Below, one piece after another: positions 1-10,914 of a DNA stretch of 64,000 nucleotides. The DNA is taken from the NCBI RefSeq assembly GCF_018260555.1, contig NZ_JAGLBB010000006.1, positions 1 through 64,000 of the forward strand, read 5' to 3'. Numbering within the stretch: position 1 is the stretch's first letter; each line of letters starts with the position of its first letter. Source of the stretch: Deinococcus sp. Its GTDB lineage: Bacteria; Deinococcota; Deinococci; Deinococcales; Deinococcaceae. The notes beneath the pieces were generated by a model. It made no database searches, was not told the DNA's origin, and saw only the letters and a list, made by a program, of their open reading frames with translations. The translations under genes and the position numbers were made by a program.

Positions 1-1154
1 CCCAGCACGCCGGCCGGGTCGGCCTGCACCTGCGCGGCCGTGGCGTTCAGGCGCGTCAGGAGGCGGCGCACGTTCGGTTCGGTCCACGTGACGCTCAGGC
101 GCGGCCACAGGAGCGGCTGCCCCAGCCCGTGCAGCGGGTACACGTCCCGCAGCTGCGCGCCGTACGCGATCTCGCCCGGGCCGACCACGAAGGCCAGGGT
201 GGGCAGCAGCGCGTCCTGCACGGCCGGGCGCAGGCCAGCGGCGGGTGTGATCCGGCTGGGGTCGCCCGCCAGGACCGCCAGAAGGTCCGCGTGAGAGTAC
301 GCAGCGCGGTCCGTACTGAAGGCGCGGCCGTCAAAGCGCAGCAGGCGCCTGAGCCCGTCGTCCTCCTCGATGAACAGGTTGGTCGCTCCGGCCGGTCGGC
401 GCAGTTGCGGCGTGAACCCGTCGGCTTCCAGGCGCGCGGCGGCCGCCTCGATGGCCTCACTGGACGCCAGGGGCCGCTCCAGTTCGCGTGCCAGCGTCGG
501 CGCCATGAGCGCGGCCAGCGCGGGGTGCAGCGGGTCCAGGACGAGCAGTCCGGCGGGAGCCAGCAGGCCGTGAATCAGGCGGGCGAACACGTCGGCGTAC
601 CGGCCGGGCGCGCCTCCCGGCCCGCTCACAGCCCGGTCGAAGCGGGCGCGGACGGCTGCCACGTGCTCGGCGGGCGCCTCGAAGGCGTCCAGCAGCGCGT
701 GAACCTGCGCCGTCCATTCCGCGCGCCAAGGCACACGCCCGACAGGCACGCCCTGCGGCACGTCCAGGGTCAGGCGGTGCAGGCGCTCCCCGAGGTCCAG
801 CAGGGTGGTGCCCGCCACCTCGGCCGCGTCGTGATCCTGACTGGCAACCCAGTACACGGCCACCACCGGGGCGTCCTCGCGGTCCTCCTGGCGGGCCAGC
901 AGCGCCGCGTCGGCGGCCTTGTGCACCGAGTACGCCGGGCCGGTCAGGGCGCCCGCCTGCTGCCCGGTCACGACCACGCGGGACGCCGGGTGTTCCAGGC
1001 GTTCCAGCGCCGCCCTGGCGTGTGCGTCGAGCGTGCCCAGGTCGCGGTGGTACGCGCGCAGCGCCTCTGAGAGCGCGGCGCGGTTCACGTCACCGCGAGT
1101 CTCGGCGCGCGCCTGCTCCAGCGCTCCTACCGGCAGGCGGAAGTACTCCTGCAT
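1..1154 (-). CDS. bshC: Bacillithiol biosynthesis cysteine-adding enzyme BshC (C-terminus beyond window)
   Basis: The protein joins cysteine to glucosaminyl-malate, the last step of bacillithiol synthesis in the cytoplasm. Only about 384 codons are visible; the family is usually near 530 residues, so the C-terminal third lies left of base 1. Family signatures are readable: TGQQAGALTGPAYSVHKA near residues 63-80, and VYWVASQDHD near 100-109, matching the BshC nucleotide-binding-like core. The ATG start at 1154 is preceded by a GGAAGGG ribosome site. The gene is alone on its strand here; the nearest upstream gene is a Crp-type regulator 408 bases away. Bacillithiol is the known low-molecular-weight thiol of Deinococcus, so the call fits the host. 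Confidence 0.9.
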   Translation of the reverse strand, partial: MQEYFRLPVGALEQARAETRGDVNRAALSEALRAYHRDLGTLDAHARAALERLEHPASRVVVTGQQAGALTGPAYSVHKAADAALLARQEDREDAPVVAVYWVASQDHDAAEVAGTTLLDLGERLHRLTLDVPQGVPVGRVPWRAEWTAQVHALLDAFEAPAEHVAAVRARFDRAVSGPGGAPGRYADVFARLIHGLLAPAGLLVLDPLHPALAALMAPTLARELERPLASSEAIEAAAARLEADGFTPQLRRPAGATNLFIEEDDGLRRLLRFDGRAFSTDRAAYSHADLLAVLAGDPSRITPAAGLRPAVQDALLPTLAFVVGPGEIAYGAQLRDVYPLHGLGQPLLWPRLSVTWTEPNVRRLLTRLNATAAQVQADPAGVL

Positions 1155-1305
1155 GCCACCCTTCCTGAATTCCGCTCCTGCGTTCCGCGCCATTGTTCTT
1201 CCTTCCGCCCTCGCGCCGCTCGCTGGCGGCGCGGGCCGTCCCCGGCGTCCGCCAGGGCGTGATGTCCGTTCCCTCAGGCGACCCGGTGTGGGCCGCCACG
1301 CGACT

Positions 1306-1327
1306 CAGGCGGACAGCCGCCTGTTTT
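1306..1327 (+). terminator. Hairpin plus T-run in the bshC/Crp gap, plus-strand orientation
   Basis: CAGGCGG and CCGCCTG form a perfect 7-bp stem with a 4-base loop, followed by TTTT. It reads as an intrinsic terminator only on the plus strand, yet both flanking genes are on the minus strand. The rest of the 1155-1562 gap holds no convincing gene; it has a short decayed repeat end (GGAGTCCGTATCA near 1418-1430) and a CGAGAAGA-type direct repeat near 1511-1536. Confidence 0.5.
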
Positions 1328-1562
1328 CCTCATCCCCCCCCGACCGCGCGGGGTTGAGGCCGTCCGGCGTACTCCTTGCCCGACGCCACTCGGATGGAAC
1401 GGGAACCCACTCCACCGGAGTCCGTATCACACTACACCGACTGTTACAGCACACTGTGAAGTCAAGCCCAGCCGTCAAGCCCGGAACTGGAGCGCAGAAG
1501 TCCGGCCTACGAGAAGACGGGCCGACGAGAAGATAGGCCGACGGGCGGTCCGGGGTGCACAC

Positions 1563-2237
<675 letters not shown>

Positions 2238-2328
2238 GGGTAGCAGTATGCCTTACCGGCCCCTCCCGCGCACGACCCGTACATGACCCGGCCCGCGCAC
2301 AACCCGGCCTGCGCACGCTCAACTGCTC

Positions 2329-2334
2329 TACAAT
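2329..2334 (+). promoter_or_regulatory. -10 box of the wecG-like gene
   Basis: TACAAT lies 11 bases before the ATG at 2345, giving a predicted leader of only a few bases. No clear ribosome site is present, and the -35 region is weak. Confidence 0.45.
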
Positions 2335-2344
2335 CCGCGACAGC

Positions 2345-3106
2345 ATGACCCACCCCGACCACACCCAGCGCCTGACCCTGTTCGACCTGCCGCTGGACAA
2401 CATCACGCTCGGCGCCACGCTCGACCGTCTGGGCGACTGGATCTACCGCTCCCCCCGCGCCCCACACACCGTCGTGACCCTGAACCCGGAATTTGTCGTG
2501 CAGTCACGTACCCAGCCGGACTTCGTGAGTGCCATGCAGGCCGCGGACCTCGTCACTGCCGACGGCGTGGGCATCGTGTGGGCCGCGCGGCAACTGTGCG
2601 CGCAGGAGGTTCCGCGCGCGCCGGGCTTCGACATCGTGCAGGGCCTCATGAAACGCCACGGCGCGGACCTGCGCGTGTTCTTCCTGGGCGCCCGGCCCGG
2701 TGTGGCCGAGGTCGCCGCGCAGAACGCCGCGCGCGAATACGGCATTCAGGTGGCCGGCATTCATCACGGGTACTTCGACCAGTCCGACGATCAGCGCGTG
2801 GTTGAACTCGTCCGTGACAGCGGCGCCGACCTGCTCCTGACCGCCATGGGAGCCGGGCGGCAGGAAACCTTCAACCAGTACTGGCGGCAGGTGATGAACG
2901 TGCCCGTCATGATCGGCTGCGGCGGCGTGATCGACGTGCTGGCGGGCACCGCCGATCTCGCGCCCGACTGGACGCGCCGCCTGGGCGTCGAGTGGATCTG
3001 GCGGGTCGCCGGGGACCGGAAACGCTGGAACCGCGCGCCGCGCCTCGCTCAGTTCGTGCGGATGGTCCGCGCCGAAAAGCGCCGTGCGGGTACCCGCCCC
3101 GGCTGA
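2345..3106 (+). CDS. WecG/TagA/CpsF family glycosyltransferase (GT26)
   Basis: GT26 enzymes transfer N-acetylmannosamine or a related sugar from UDP-sugar to a polyprenyl-diphosphate-linked GlcNAc, early in the assembly of wall or surface glycopolymers at the inner membrane face. The 253-residue length is typical. Family motifs are present: TLNPEF (45-50), TADGVGIVWAAR (71-82), and the C-terminal GVEWIWRVAGDRKRW stretch. There are no transmembrane segments, as expected for a peripheral enzyme. It is divergent from the Crp gene and not clearly in an operon. Acceptor and donor cannot be told from sequence, and Deinococcus lacks classical teichoic acid, so the product is more likely a surface polysaccharide. 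Confidence 0.9.
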   Translation: MTHPDHTQRLTLFDLPLDNITLGATLDRLGDWIYRSPRAPHTVVTLNPEFVVQSRTQPDFVSAMQAADLVTADGVGIVWAARQLCAQEVPRAPGFDIVQGLMKRHGADLRVFFLGARPGVAEVAAQNAAREYGIQVAGIHHGYFDQSDDQRVVELVRDSGADLLLTAMGAGRQETFNQYWRQVMNVPVMIGCGGVIDVLAGTADLAPDWTRRLGVEWIWRVAGDRKRWNRAPRLAQFVRMVRAEKRRAGTRPG

Positions 3107-3164
3107 CCCCACCCCGTCACTGATCAGGCGTCACAGAGTGATGGTTCCTTTTGCTCCTTCTCTC

Positions 3165-3302
3165 ATACGGACTGCCGCTCCACTGCGCCACAGTCGTAAA
3201 AGCGCCGCCTGCGGCTCCATACCGCGCAATCCATGCGCCCTTCCTAATCGCGTCCGCTCGGATTGATTCAGAACTGCAGCGAATCAATCGGAATCCGCAT
3301 CA
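3165..3302. repeat. Mosaic palindromic element, copy 1 (full-length type)
   Basis: It begins TCATACGGACTGCCG and ends GGAATCCGCATCA, with an inner hairpin GATTGATTC...GAATCAATC near 3261-3291. It is in reverse orientation relative to the copy at 37282-37418. Its last three bases are the stop codon of the minus-strand gene at 3300. Confidence 0.8.
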
Positions 3303-3818
3303 GGCGAGGCCGCAGGCGCGCTGCACCAGCAGGTGCAGTTCATCGCGGCCCAGGCGGCGGGCGTCCAGGGTCAGGTCGTCGGGTAAGCCGCTCAGGCCCG
3401 CGACCAGCGGCGTGAAGCGCAGTTCCGGCCGGGCGATCAGTTCCCGGCGGGCGGTGAAGGCCAGCACGAAATCCACCCGCAGTTCGAAGTGTGCGTTCAG
3501 TTCCGTCCGCAGTGGGACAGGATCGCCGCTCAGCAGGGCCAGCAGCGCCGGGTGCGGCGCGAAACCGTCCTCCAGGTCGCGCGCGGCGCGCACCTCATCT
3601 ACAAAGATGCCGGCGTTCGGCAGGGTGTAACCGCTCACGCGGCGGCGGCAGACTTCCGGCGCGTCGCCGCGCACCAGGGTCACCTGCCGCCCAGCCCGCG
3701 AGGCGCCGCCCAGCATGGACCAGAGACGACCCAGACTGGAGTAACGGGCCAGCTCCGCGTATCCGGCCGGACGGTCCGGCAGGGGACGGGTGGGGCGCGG
3801 CGTGGAGGGGGCGCTCAT
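3300..3818 (-). CDS. Hypothetical protein, 172 residues
   Basis: I do not recognise this family. The protein is soluble, Arg- and Leu-rich, with no signal peptide or membrane helix. A central stretch (about 45-110) includes [24 protein letters not shown] in pieces, and a stretch from 112 reads [15 protein letters not shown]. One possibility is a sequence-divergent nuclease- or kinase-like fold, but no catalytic motif is clear enough to say. The gene runs toward wecG, and its stop codon is supplied by the last bases of a dispersed palindromic element. Codon use is typical of the region, so it is probably a real lineage-specific gene. Confidence 0.65.
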   Translation of the reverse strand: MSAPSTPRPTRPLPDRPAGYAELARYSSLGRLWSMLGGASRAGRQVTLVRGDAPEVCRRRVSGYTLPNAGIFVDEVRAARDLEDGFAPHPALLALLSGDPVPLRTELNAHFELRVDFVLAFTARRELIARPELRFTPLVAGLSGLPDDLTLDARRLGRDELHLLVQRACGLA

Positions 3819-3922
3819 GGGCGGATGCTAGCGCCTGGGCCGGGGCGGGTCGGCGGCCCGACCGTGAAGGCCGTATGAACAGGCCGGGGGCGTCAAGCGC
3901 GACAGTGCACGCAATCTGGGTA

Positions 3923-3943
3923 GTGTTGTACGCGGTACAACAC
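3923..3943. promoter_or_regulatory. Perfect 21-bp operator-like palindrome before acyl-CoA dehydrogenase
   Basis: Arms GTGTTGTAC and GTACAACAC flank a 3-base GCG centre. The right arm contains TACAAC (3936-3941), positioned 8 bases before the ATG at 3949, where the -10 box of a leaderless gene would be. A repressor bound here would block transcription, as expected for a TetR/FadR-type regulator; the regulator is not in this window. Confidence 0.7.
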
Positions 3944-3948
3944 AGGGC

Positions 3949-5304
<1,356 letters not shown>

Positions 5305-5344
5305 CGACAGGCTCCGGTTGGCCGGACTCCTCCCCGGTCCCACT

Positions 5345-5396
5345 CGCGTCCGCTCGGATGAAACAGTTCTCGCAGACCGTTTCATCCGCGTCCGTT
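5345..5396. repeat. Mosaic element fragment after acyl-CoA dehydrogenase
   Basis: CGGATGAAAC (5355-5364) and GTTTCATCCG (5379-5388) form a 10-bp hairpin, flanked by the family sequence ACTCGCGTCCGCT. It lies 40 bases past the stop codon and may act as a terminator. It is the same family as the other palindromic copies but with a different stem sequence. Confidence 0.6.
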
Positions 5397-5481
5397 TTGG
5401 GGGGCGTGATGGTCTGGGCGAGGATTCCGGATGGTCAACACGCGACGTGCCCAGGGGCTCCTGAATGCCTGCAGCCCCAGG

Positions 5482-5529
5482 CTGACAGCGCCCGAGCCTG
5501 ACAGTGCCCGAGCCTGACAGTGCCCGAGC
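5482..5529. repeat. 16-bp tandem repeat, three units
   Basis: Units CTGACAG(C/T)GCCCGAGC repeat three times without spacing in the 324-base gap before uvrA2. The rest of the gap holds a mosaic-element hairpin and no gene that I can support. Confidence 0.85.
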
Positions 5530-5628
5530 CCGATAGGGCAGCTCATCTTCTTCGCGTTCCACCGAGCATGGGCAACGGCTGAAGGGGCCGCGCACCCGCC
5601 CGGCAGGCAACGGGGCAATCATGCCGGG

Positions 5629-8217
5629 ATGAACGACGGTCCACCCTCCTCCCGTGACAGCTCCCCTCCCGACGACCGGCCCCGTGACGGGTTAGTGCAG
5701 GTGCGCGGCGCGCGGGAACACAACCTGAAGAACGTGGACGTGGACCTCCCGCGCGACGCGCTCGTGGTGTTCACGGGCGTGTCGGGCTCCGGGAAGTCCT
5801 CGCTGGCGTTCGGGACGCTGTACGCCGAGGCGCAGCGCCGCTACCTGGATTCCGTGTCGCCGTACGCGCGGCGCCTGTTCAATCAGCTCGGCACGCCGGA
5901 CGTGGACCGCATCGACGGCCTGCCACCCGCCGTGGCGTTGCAGCAGGGAAGGGGCGTCACGTCGGCGCGCAGCAGCGTGGGCAGCCTGACCACCCTGAAC
6001 AACGTGCTGCGCCTGCTGTACTCCCGCGCCGGGGATTACCCGCCCGGTCAGGGCATCATTTACGCAGAAGGGTTCTCGCCGAACACGCCCGAGGGTGCCT
6101 GCCCGGAATGTCATGGGCTGGGCCGCGTGTTCGCCGTGACCGAGGAGAGCATGGTCCCGGACCCGTCCCTGACCATCCGTGAGCGGGCCGTGGCGGCGTG
6201 GCCGACCGCGTGGGCCGGGCAGAACCAGCGCGATATCCTGGTCTCGCTGGGTTACGACGTGGACACCCCCTGGCAGGACCTGCCGCGCGAGGCCCGCGAC
6301 TGGATCCTGTTCACGGATGAGCAGCCGCAGGTGCCGGTGTATCCGGGCCTGACGCCCGAGGAGACGCGCCGGGCCGTGAAACGCCGCGCCGAACCGTCGT
6401 ACCTGGGTACCTTCACGTCCGCGCGGCGGCACGTGCTGCACACCTTCGCGAACAGCGGCAGCGAGAGCATGAAACGCCGGGCGGCGTCGTTCATGGTGAT
6501 CCGCCAGTGCCCGGTCTGCCACGGCAAGCGCCTGACCCGCGCGGCCCTGGGCGTCACGTTCGCCGGGCTGGACATCATGGACTTCTCGCGCCTGCCGCTG
6601 CGCCGCGCCGCCGAACTGCTCGCTCCCGCCGCCGCCGGTCAGACCGCCCGTCCGGACGGCGCGCCCCGCCCGCCCGAGGAGGCGCTGGCCCTGACCCGGC
6701 TGGCCGCCGACCTGTGCGCCCGCGTGGACGTGCTGGAACGCCTGGGCCTGGGCTACCTGACCCTGGAGCGCGGCACGCCGACCCTGTCGCCCGGCGAACT
6801 GCAACGCCTGCGCCTCGCCACGCAGCTGTACTCGAGCCTGTTCGGGGTCGTGTACGTACTGGACGAACCCTCTGCCGGGCTTCACCCCGCCGACACCGAG
6901 GCGCTGCTGACTGCCCTGGACCGCCTGAAGGCCGGTGGGAACTCGCTGTTCGTGGTCGATCACGAACCCGGCGTGATCCGCCACGCGGACTGGATTGTGG
7001 ATGTCGGCCCGCACGCCGGACAGCACGGCGGGCGGGTGCTGTACAGCGGCCCCCCGGCGGGCCTGCGCGACGTGCCGGACTCCCTGACCGCCCGGCACCT
7101 GTTCGGGCCGCCCGCTCCGCTGCCCCGGGTGCGCCGCGACCCGCGGGGCTGGCTGGACCTGCGCGGCGTGACCCGCAACAACCTGCGCGGCGTGGATGTC
7201 CGCCTGCCGCTGGGCGTCCTGACGGCCGTGACGGGCGTGAGCGGGTCCGGGAAGTCCAGTCTGCTCACCCAGGCCCTCGCGGACCTGCTGGGCGCCCACC
7301 TGGGCCGCGAGACCGCCCCGGCAGGAGCGGGCGCGGACCCGGCCGATCTGCTGACCATAGACGACGCCCCCGCCCCCACGCAGGGCACCCTGGGCGGCGA
7401 CCTGGGGCGCGTGCGGCGGCTGGTGCAGGTCACTCAGGCTCCCATCGGGCGCACGCCACGCAGCAACCTCGCCACGTACACGGGCCTGTTCGACCACGTA
7501 CGCCGCCTGTTCGCCGCCACCCCCCTGGCCCGGGAGCGCCGCTACGGCGCGGGGCGATTCTCGTTCAATGTCCGGGGCGGCCGCTGCGAACACTGCCAGG
7601 GCGAGGGCTTCGTGACCGTGGAACTGCTGTTCCTGCCGTCCGTGTACGCTCCCTGCCCCGTCTGCCACGGCACCCGTTTCAACGCCGACACGCTGGAGGT
7701 CACCTGGCAGGGCGTGAACATCGCGCAGGTTCTGAACCTCACCGTGGACGCTGCCGCACCGGTGTTCGCCCATGAGGCGCCCATCCACCGCGCCCTGAGC
7801 ACCCTGCAGGAAGTGGGCCTGGGCTACCTGCGCCTCGGGCAGCCTGCCACGGAACTCTCGGGCGGCGAGGCGCAGCGCGTGAAACTGGCCGCCGAACTCC
7901 ACAAATCCGTGCGCGGGCACACCGTCTACCTGCTGGACGAACCTACCACCGGCCTGCACCCCAGCGACGTGGAACGCCTGCACGCGCAGCTGCGCCGACT
8001 CGTGGACGCCGGGCATAGCGTCATGGTCGTCGAGCACGACCTGGACGTGATCGCCGCGAGCGACTGGGTCGTGGACCTCGGCCCCGGGGCGGGCGAAGAC
8101 GGCGGCCAGATCGTGGCGCAGGGCACGCCCGAACAGGTCGCCCACGCTCCCGGCAGCCGCACCGCACCATACCTGCGGCGCGAACTGGACAGACGCGCGC
8201 CGCCTGTCCTGACCTGA
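5629..8217 (+). CDS. uvrA2: Excinuclease ABC subunit A, class II (UvrA2)
   Basis: A DNA-damage-sensing ABC ATPase of the UvrA family. Two Walker A motifs (GVSGSGKSS at 50-58 and about 537-545), three zinc-module cysteine sets (CPECHG near 158, CPVCHG near 294, CEHCQG near 654 with CPVCHG near 677), and two ABC signatures (a degenerate LSPGELQ near 386 and canonical LSGGEAQ near 743) are visible. Only about 100 residues separate the first Walker A from the first zinc cysteines, so the UvrB-binding domain of classical UvrA is missing; this defines UvrA2. Family members are linked to damage tolerance and resistance to DNA-binding drugs rather than core repair. It is monocistronic, with a GC-rich hairpin after it. 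Confidence 0.93.
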   Translation: MNDGPPSSRDSSPPDDRPRDGLVQVRGAREHNLKNVDVDLPRDALVVFTGVSGSGKSSLAFGTLYAEAQRRYLDSVSPYARRLFNQLGTPDVDRIDGLPPAVALQQGRGVTSARSSVGSLTTLNNVLRLLYSRAGDYPPGQGIIYAEGFSPNTPEGACPECHGLGRVFAVTEESMVPDPSLTIRERAVAAWPTAWAGQNQRDILVSLGYDVDTPWQDLPREARDWILFTDEQPQVPVYPGLTPEETRRAVKRRAEPSYLGTFTSARRHVLHTFANSGSESMKRRAASFMVIRQCPVCHGKRLTRAALGVTFAGLDIMDFSRLPLRRAAELLAPAAAGQTARPDGAPRPPEEALALTRLAADLCARVDVLERLGLGYLTLERGTPTLSPGELQRLRLATQLYSSLFGVVYVLDEPSAGLHPADTEALLTALDRLKAGGNSLFVVDHEPGVIRHADWIVDVGPHAGQHGGRVLYSGPPAGLRDVPDSLTARHLFGPPAPLPRVRRDPRGWLDLRGVTRNNLRGVDVRLPLGVLTAVTGVSGSGKSSLLTQALADLLGAHLGRETAPAGAGADPADLLTIDDAPAPTQGTLGGDLGRVRRLVQVTQAPIGRTPRSNLATYTGLFDHVRRLFAATPLARERRYGAGRFSFNVRGGRCEHCQGEGFVTVELLFLPSVYAPCPVCHGTRFNADTLEVTWQGVNIAQVLNLTVDAAAPVFAHEAPIHRALSTLQEVGLGYLRLGQPATELSGGEAQRVKLAAELHKSVRGHTVYLLDEPTTGLHPSDVERLHAQLRRLVDAGHSVMVVEHDLDVIAASDWVVDLGPGAGEDGGQIVAQGTPEQVAHAPGSRTAPYLRRELDRRAPPVLT

Positions 8218-8230
8218 AGGGCCGCAGAAC

Positions 8231-8257
8231 AGCCCTCCCCACCTTTAGGGAAGGGCT
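8231..8257. terminator. Hairpin between convergent uvrA2 and the MFS small subunit
   Basis: AGCCCTCCCC pairs with GGGAAGGGCT across a 7-base loop with one mismatch. It sits midway between two convergent genes (stops at 8217 and 8280), so it probably terminates both ways; no long T-run is present. Confidence 0.6.
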
Positions 8258-8279
8258 GCCGCCTGGGTGCTGGCCCGGG

Positions 8280-8411
8280 TTACTGGAACAGTTGCGACAC
8301 CTTGATCAGGGTCTGCCACACGCCCCAGACCAGGGGAATGCCGGGCACCAGCCACGCCAGATAGATCACGGGAGACAGGGGTTGGGTGGGGACGGGGGTG
8401 GAAGGGGTCAT
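8280..8411 (-). CDS. MFS transporter small subunit, 43 residues
   Basis: This small gene starts with ATG at 8411 behind an AGGAGG ribosome site and ends TAA at 8282-8280. The product has a short Pro/Thr-rich cytoplasmic head (MTPSTPVPTQ) and one hydrophobic helix (VIYLAWLVPGIPLVWGVW), then a polar tail. Tiny one-helix proteins directly downstream of OFA-family carriers are annotated as MFS transporter small subunits, and this one lies 52 bases after the OFA gene on the same strand. Its role is presumed to be assembly or stability of the carrier; this is inference from family and position. Confidence 0.75.
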   Translation of the reverse strand: MTPSTPVPTQPLSPVIYLAWLVPGIPLVWGVWQTLIKVSQLFQ

Positions 8412-8463
8412 GCGGGCCTCCTGGCTGGAATGCTTGCTGAGGTGGGCGTCAGTCGTGGCTCTG

Positions 8464-9864
8464 TCAGTCGTGGTGGGCGGCGGGCGCGGGGCTCTTCGCC
8501 CAGAATTTCTCGGCGACGGGGCGGACCAGCAGGTTGGCCACGAACCCCACGACCAGCAGCGCGGCCATGATGTACATGGTGGTGCTGTACGCCTGCGCGG
8601 CGGGAATCCCGGCCCTGATCTGACTGTCGCGGAAGCCGTTCACGAGGCTGGGCCCCACGATGGCGGCGGCACTCCAGGCGAGCAGCAGGCGGCCGTGGAT
8701 CGCGCCGACGTTCGCAGTGCCGAACATGTCGCGCAGGTACGCGGGAATGGTGGCGAAGCCGCCTCCGTACATGCTCATGATCACGCAGAAGCCCGCCACG
8801 AACAGCGCCAGGCTGCCCATGTTGCCGAACAGGGGAATCAGGAAGTACAGCACGGCGCCCAGCGCGAAGAAGATCATGTACGTGGGCTTGCGCCCGATGC
8901 GGTCGCTGGTCGAGGACCAGATGAACCGCCCGGCCATGTTGAAGATGCTCAGCAGGCCCACGAACCCGGCGGCGGCGGCGGCCGTCACGCCGTTCCCGGC
9001 ACCCAGGACGCGGTCGCTGAACATCTCCTGAATCATCACGCTGGCCTGCCCGAGCACGCCGATACCGGCCGTGACGTTCAGGAACAGCACGGCGAACAGC
9101 AGCCAGAATTGCGGCGTGCGGAAGGCCTGATCGACCAGCACGTTGTGAGAGGAAATCATGCCGCCCGGAGCCTGCGCTTTCGGGATCCACCCGGCGGGTT
9201 TCCAGCCGTCGGCAGGCACACGGATCAGGAACGCGCCGAACAGCATGAACAGCAGGTACAGGGCGCCCATGATCAGGAAGGTCGTACCGACGCCCAGCGT
9301 GCCGTCCCCGGCAAAACGGGTCATGAGCGCCGTGCCCAGCGGACTGCCGATCAATGCGCCGCCGCCAAAGCCCATGATGGCCATTCCGGTCGCCAGTCCC
9401 GGCCGGTCCGGGAACCACTTGATGAGCGTACTGACCGGGCTGATGTACCCCAGCCCCAGGCCGATACCGCCCAGAACGCCGTTCCCGAGGATCACGAGTG
9501 GCAGCGAGTGCAGTTTCACGCCCAGCGCCGCAACGAAGAATCCGCCGCAGAACAGCAGGGCGCTGGCGAACATGGTCTTGCGGGGGCCCTCACGTTCCAC
9601 CCACTTGCCGAAGATGGCGCTACTGGCTCCCAGGAAGAACAGGGCCACGCTGAAGATCAGGCCCACCTGGAACAGGGACCAGTCGCCGGGCGCGCCCGTC
9701 TCGGCGCTCAGGTCGCCGCTGAGCAGGCGGGAAAGAGGCTTGTTGAACACCGAGTACCCGTAGATCTGCCCGATGCTCAGGTGAACGGCCAGTGCGGCGG
9801 GCGGGACCAGCCAGCGTGTCCAGTTTGATCCGGCGACAGAATGCTCACGATCCAGAAATCCCAT
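8464..9864 (-). CDS. OFA-family MFS transporter (oxalate/formate antiporter type)
   Basis: A 466-residue inner-membrane carrier with about 12 hydrophobic segments. The N-terminal RWLVPPAALAVHLSIGQIYG and the loop-2 region KWVEREGPRKT are typical of the oxalate:formate antiporter family. ATG at 9864 follows AGGAGG. It precedes the 43-residue small subunit and lies in the same strand cluster as fdhD and the FDH-like enzyme, which supports a monocarboxylate such as formate, oxalate or lactate as substrate; the exact substrate cannot be read from sequence. A -10 TAGACT (9909-9904) lies 40 bases upstream. Confidence 0.88.
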   Translation of the reverse strand: MGFLDREHSVAGSNWTRWLVPPAALAVHLSIGQIYGYSVFNKPLSRLLSGDLSAETGAPGDWSLFQVGLIFSVALFFLGASSAIFGKWVEREGPRKTMFASALLFCGGFFVAALGVKLHSLPLVILGNGVLGGIGLGLGYISPVSTLIKWFPDRPGLATGMAIMGFGGGALIGSPLGTALMTRFAGDGTLGVGTTFLIMGALYLLFMLFGAFLIRVPADGWKPAGWIPKAQAPGGMISSHNVLVDQAFRTPQFWLLFAVLFLNVTAGIGVLGQASVMIQEMFSDRVLGAGNGVTAAAAAGFVGLLSIFNMAGRFIWSSTSDRIGRKPTYMIFFALGAVLYFLIPLFGNMGSLALFVAGFCVIMSMYGGGFATIPAYLRDMFGTANVGAIHGRLLLAWSAAAIVGPSLVNGFRDSQIRAGIPAAQAYSTTMYIMAALLVVGFVANLLVRPVAEKFWAKSPAPAAHHD

Positions 9865-9903
9865 ACGTCCTCCTGACGCCCTTTAGGTTGTTAAACATGA
9901 AGG

Positions 9904-9909
9904 AGTCTA
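9904..9909 (-). promoter_or_regulatory. -10 box for the OFA transporter
   Basis: Read on the minus strand this is TAGACT, giving a start site near 9897 and a leader of about 33 bases with AGGAGG. An ATGAAG/CTTCAT pair (9897-9902 and 9931-9936, plus-strand reading) lies around it and recurs upstream of the FDH-like gene. Confidence 0.4.
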
Positions 9910-9957
9910 GCCCCCTGCGGTAGGGACGTACTTCATCGTTTCAGACCTAACAGCTCA

Positions 9958-10014
9958 TCATGCGGACTGCGGTTGAAGGGGCTGTCAAGTCCCTCTAATC
10001 CGAGCAAAATGTGT
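9958..10014. repeat. Decayed mosaic element between fdhD and OFA transporter
   Basis: CATGCGGACTGCGGTTGAAGG and a partly matching TCTAATCCGAGC resemble the left half of the family (TCATACGGACTCCGGTTGA...TCAATCCGAGCG). The stem GAAGGGGCTGTCAAGTCCCTC is imperfect. The right part of the element is absent. Confidence 0.45.
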
Positions 10015-10069
10015 AGAAGCGGAACAGAGAGTGCCTGTATCATGCGGCGCCGCTTACCCTTCCGGCCGG

Positions 10070-10882
10070 TCACGGGCCGGCCCTGACCCGGTCGGCCCCG
10101 GCGTATACCGTCAGGCGCCCCTCGCGGGTAAAGCCGCACAGGGTCACGCCAAACACGGCCGCCGTATCGACCGCCAAGCTGGTCGCCGCGCCCACCGCCA
10201 CCACCACGCCGATCCCGGCTGTCACGGCCTTCTGCGCAATCTCGAAGCCCGCGCGGCTGCTGACGACGAGCACCTGACCGCCCAGCGGCCCGGGCTGCTG
10301 ACCGTGCGCCCAGCCGACCACCTTATCCACGGCGTTATGCCGCCCCACGTCCTCCCGCGCGCAGCGCAGCGTGCCCTGCGACGTGAACAGCGCCGCGCCG
10401 TGCAGCCCCCCGGTCGCCGCGAAGCCCGGTTGAGCTGAGCGCAACGTGCCGGGCAGGCCCGCGAGGAACGTGGCGTCCAGCGGTCCCGCTGTCCATACCG
10501 GGCCCGGGGCGCGCGCCGCCAGTCCCTCGATACTGCCCGACCCGCACACCCCGCAGGCACTCGACGACACGGCCAGGCGCGCGCCCGCTGCCAGGCGCGC
10601 GTACTCCGGCGTGCGCAGATGCCACACGTTCGGGTTCTCCGCGTCGGGGTCCAGCGTGAACGCGGCGGGGAGCAGACCCTCGGAGATCAGCCAACCCAGC
10701 AGCAATTCGCGGTCGTGCCCGGGCGTGCGCATCAGCACACCCAGCGGCAGGCCAGCCCCCGCGCTCTGCGGTTCCGCGCCGCTGGGCGCGTGCAGGCGCA
10801 GTTCCAGCGGCTCCTCGACCGCCACGGCGTCCACGCGTCCTGTGCCCACCCCGTCCCGGAACAGCGTGACGGGGAGGCTCAC
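10070..10882 (-). CDS. fdhD: Formate dehydrogenase accessory sulfurtransferase FdhD
   Basis: FdhD moves sulfur from a cysteine desulfurase to the Mo-bis-pterin cofactor before insertion into formate dehydrogenase. The 270-residue protein carries the conserved CGVC pair in SACGVCG (about residues 108-113), the GHDRELLLGWLISEG segment and the C-terminal REDVGRHNAVDKVVG and SSRAGFEIAQK motifs of the family. The start is GTG at 10882 with GGGGAGG upstream. It lies 32 bases after the DUF1641 gene and on the same strand as the FDH-like enzyme, so the three probably work together on one molybdoenzyme. Confidence 0.93.
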   Translation of the reverse strand: MSLPVTLFRDGVGTGRVDAVAVEEPLELRLHAPSGAEPQSAGAGLPLGVLMRTPGHDRELLLGWLISEGLLPAAFTLDPDAENPNVWHLRTPEYARLAAGARLAVSSSACGVCGSGSIEGLAARAPGPVWTAGPLDATFLAGLPGTLRSAQPGFAATGGLHGAALFTSQGTLRCAREDVGRHNAVDKVVGWAHGQQPGPLGGQVLVVSSRAGFEIAQKAVTAGIGVVVAVGAATSLAVDTAAVFGVTLCGFTREGRLTVYAGADRVRAGP

Positions 10883-10914
10883 GCTCGCCTCCCCGCCGCT
10901 GCCGTGCGCGGTGC

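Noticed and set aside
1425..1480. Possible Crp site (TCACA...TGTGA) upstream of bshC
   Set aside because: The half sites are in reversed order and too far apart compared with the usual TGTGA-N6-TCACA pattern.
1305..1562. 85-codon minus-strand frame after the Crp gene
   Set aside because: No ribosome site, low-complexity content and it spans a terminator-like hairpin and a repeat fragment.
5692..8145. 817-codon minus-strand frame opposite uvrA2
   Set aside because: Antisense shadow; composition is His/Gln/Arg-rich and no family is seen.
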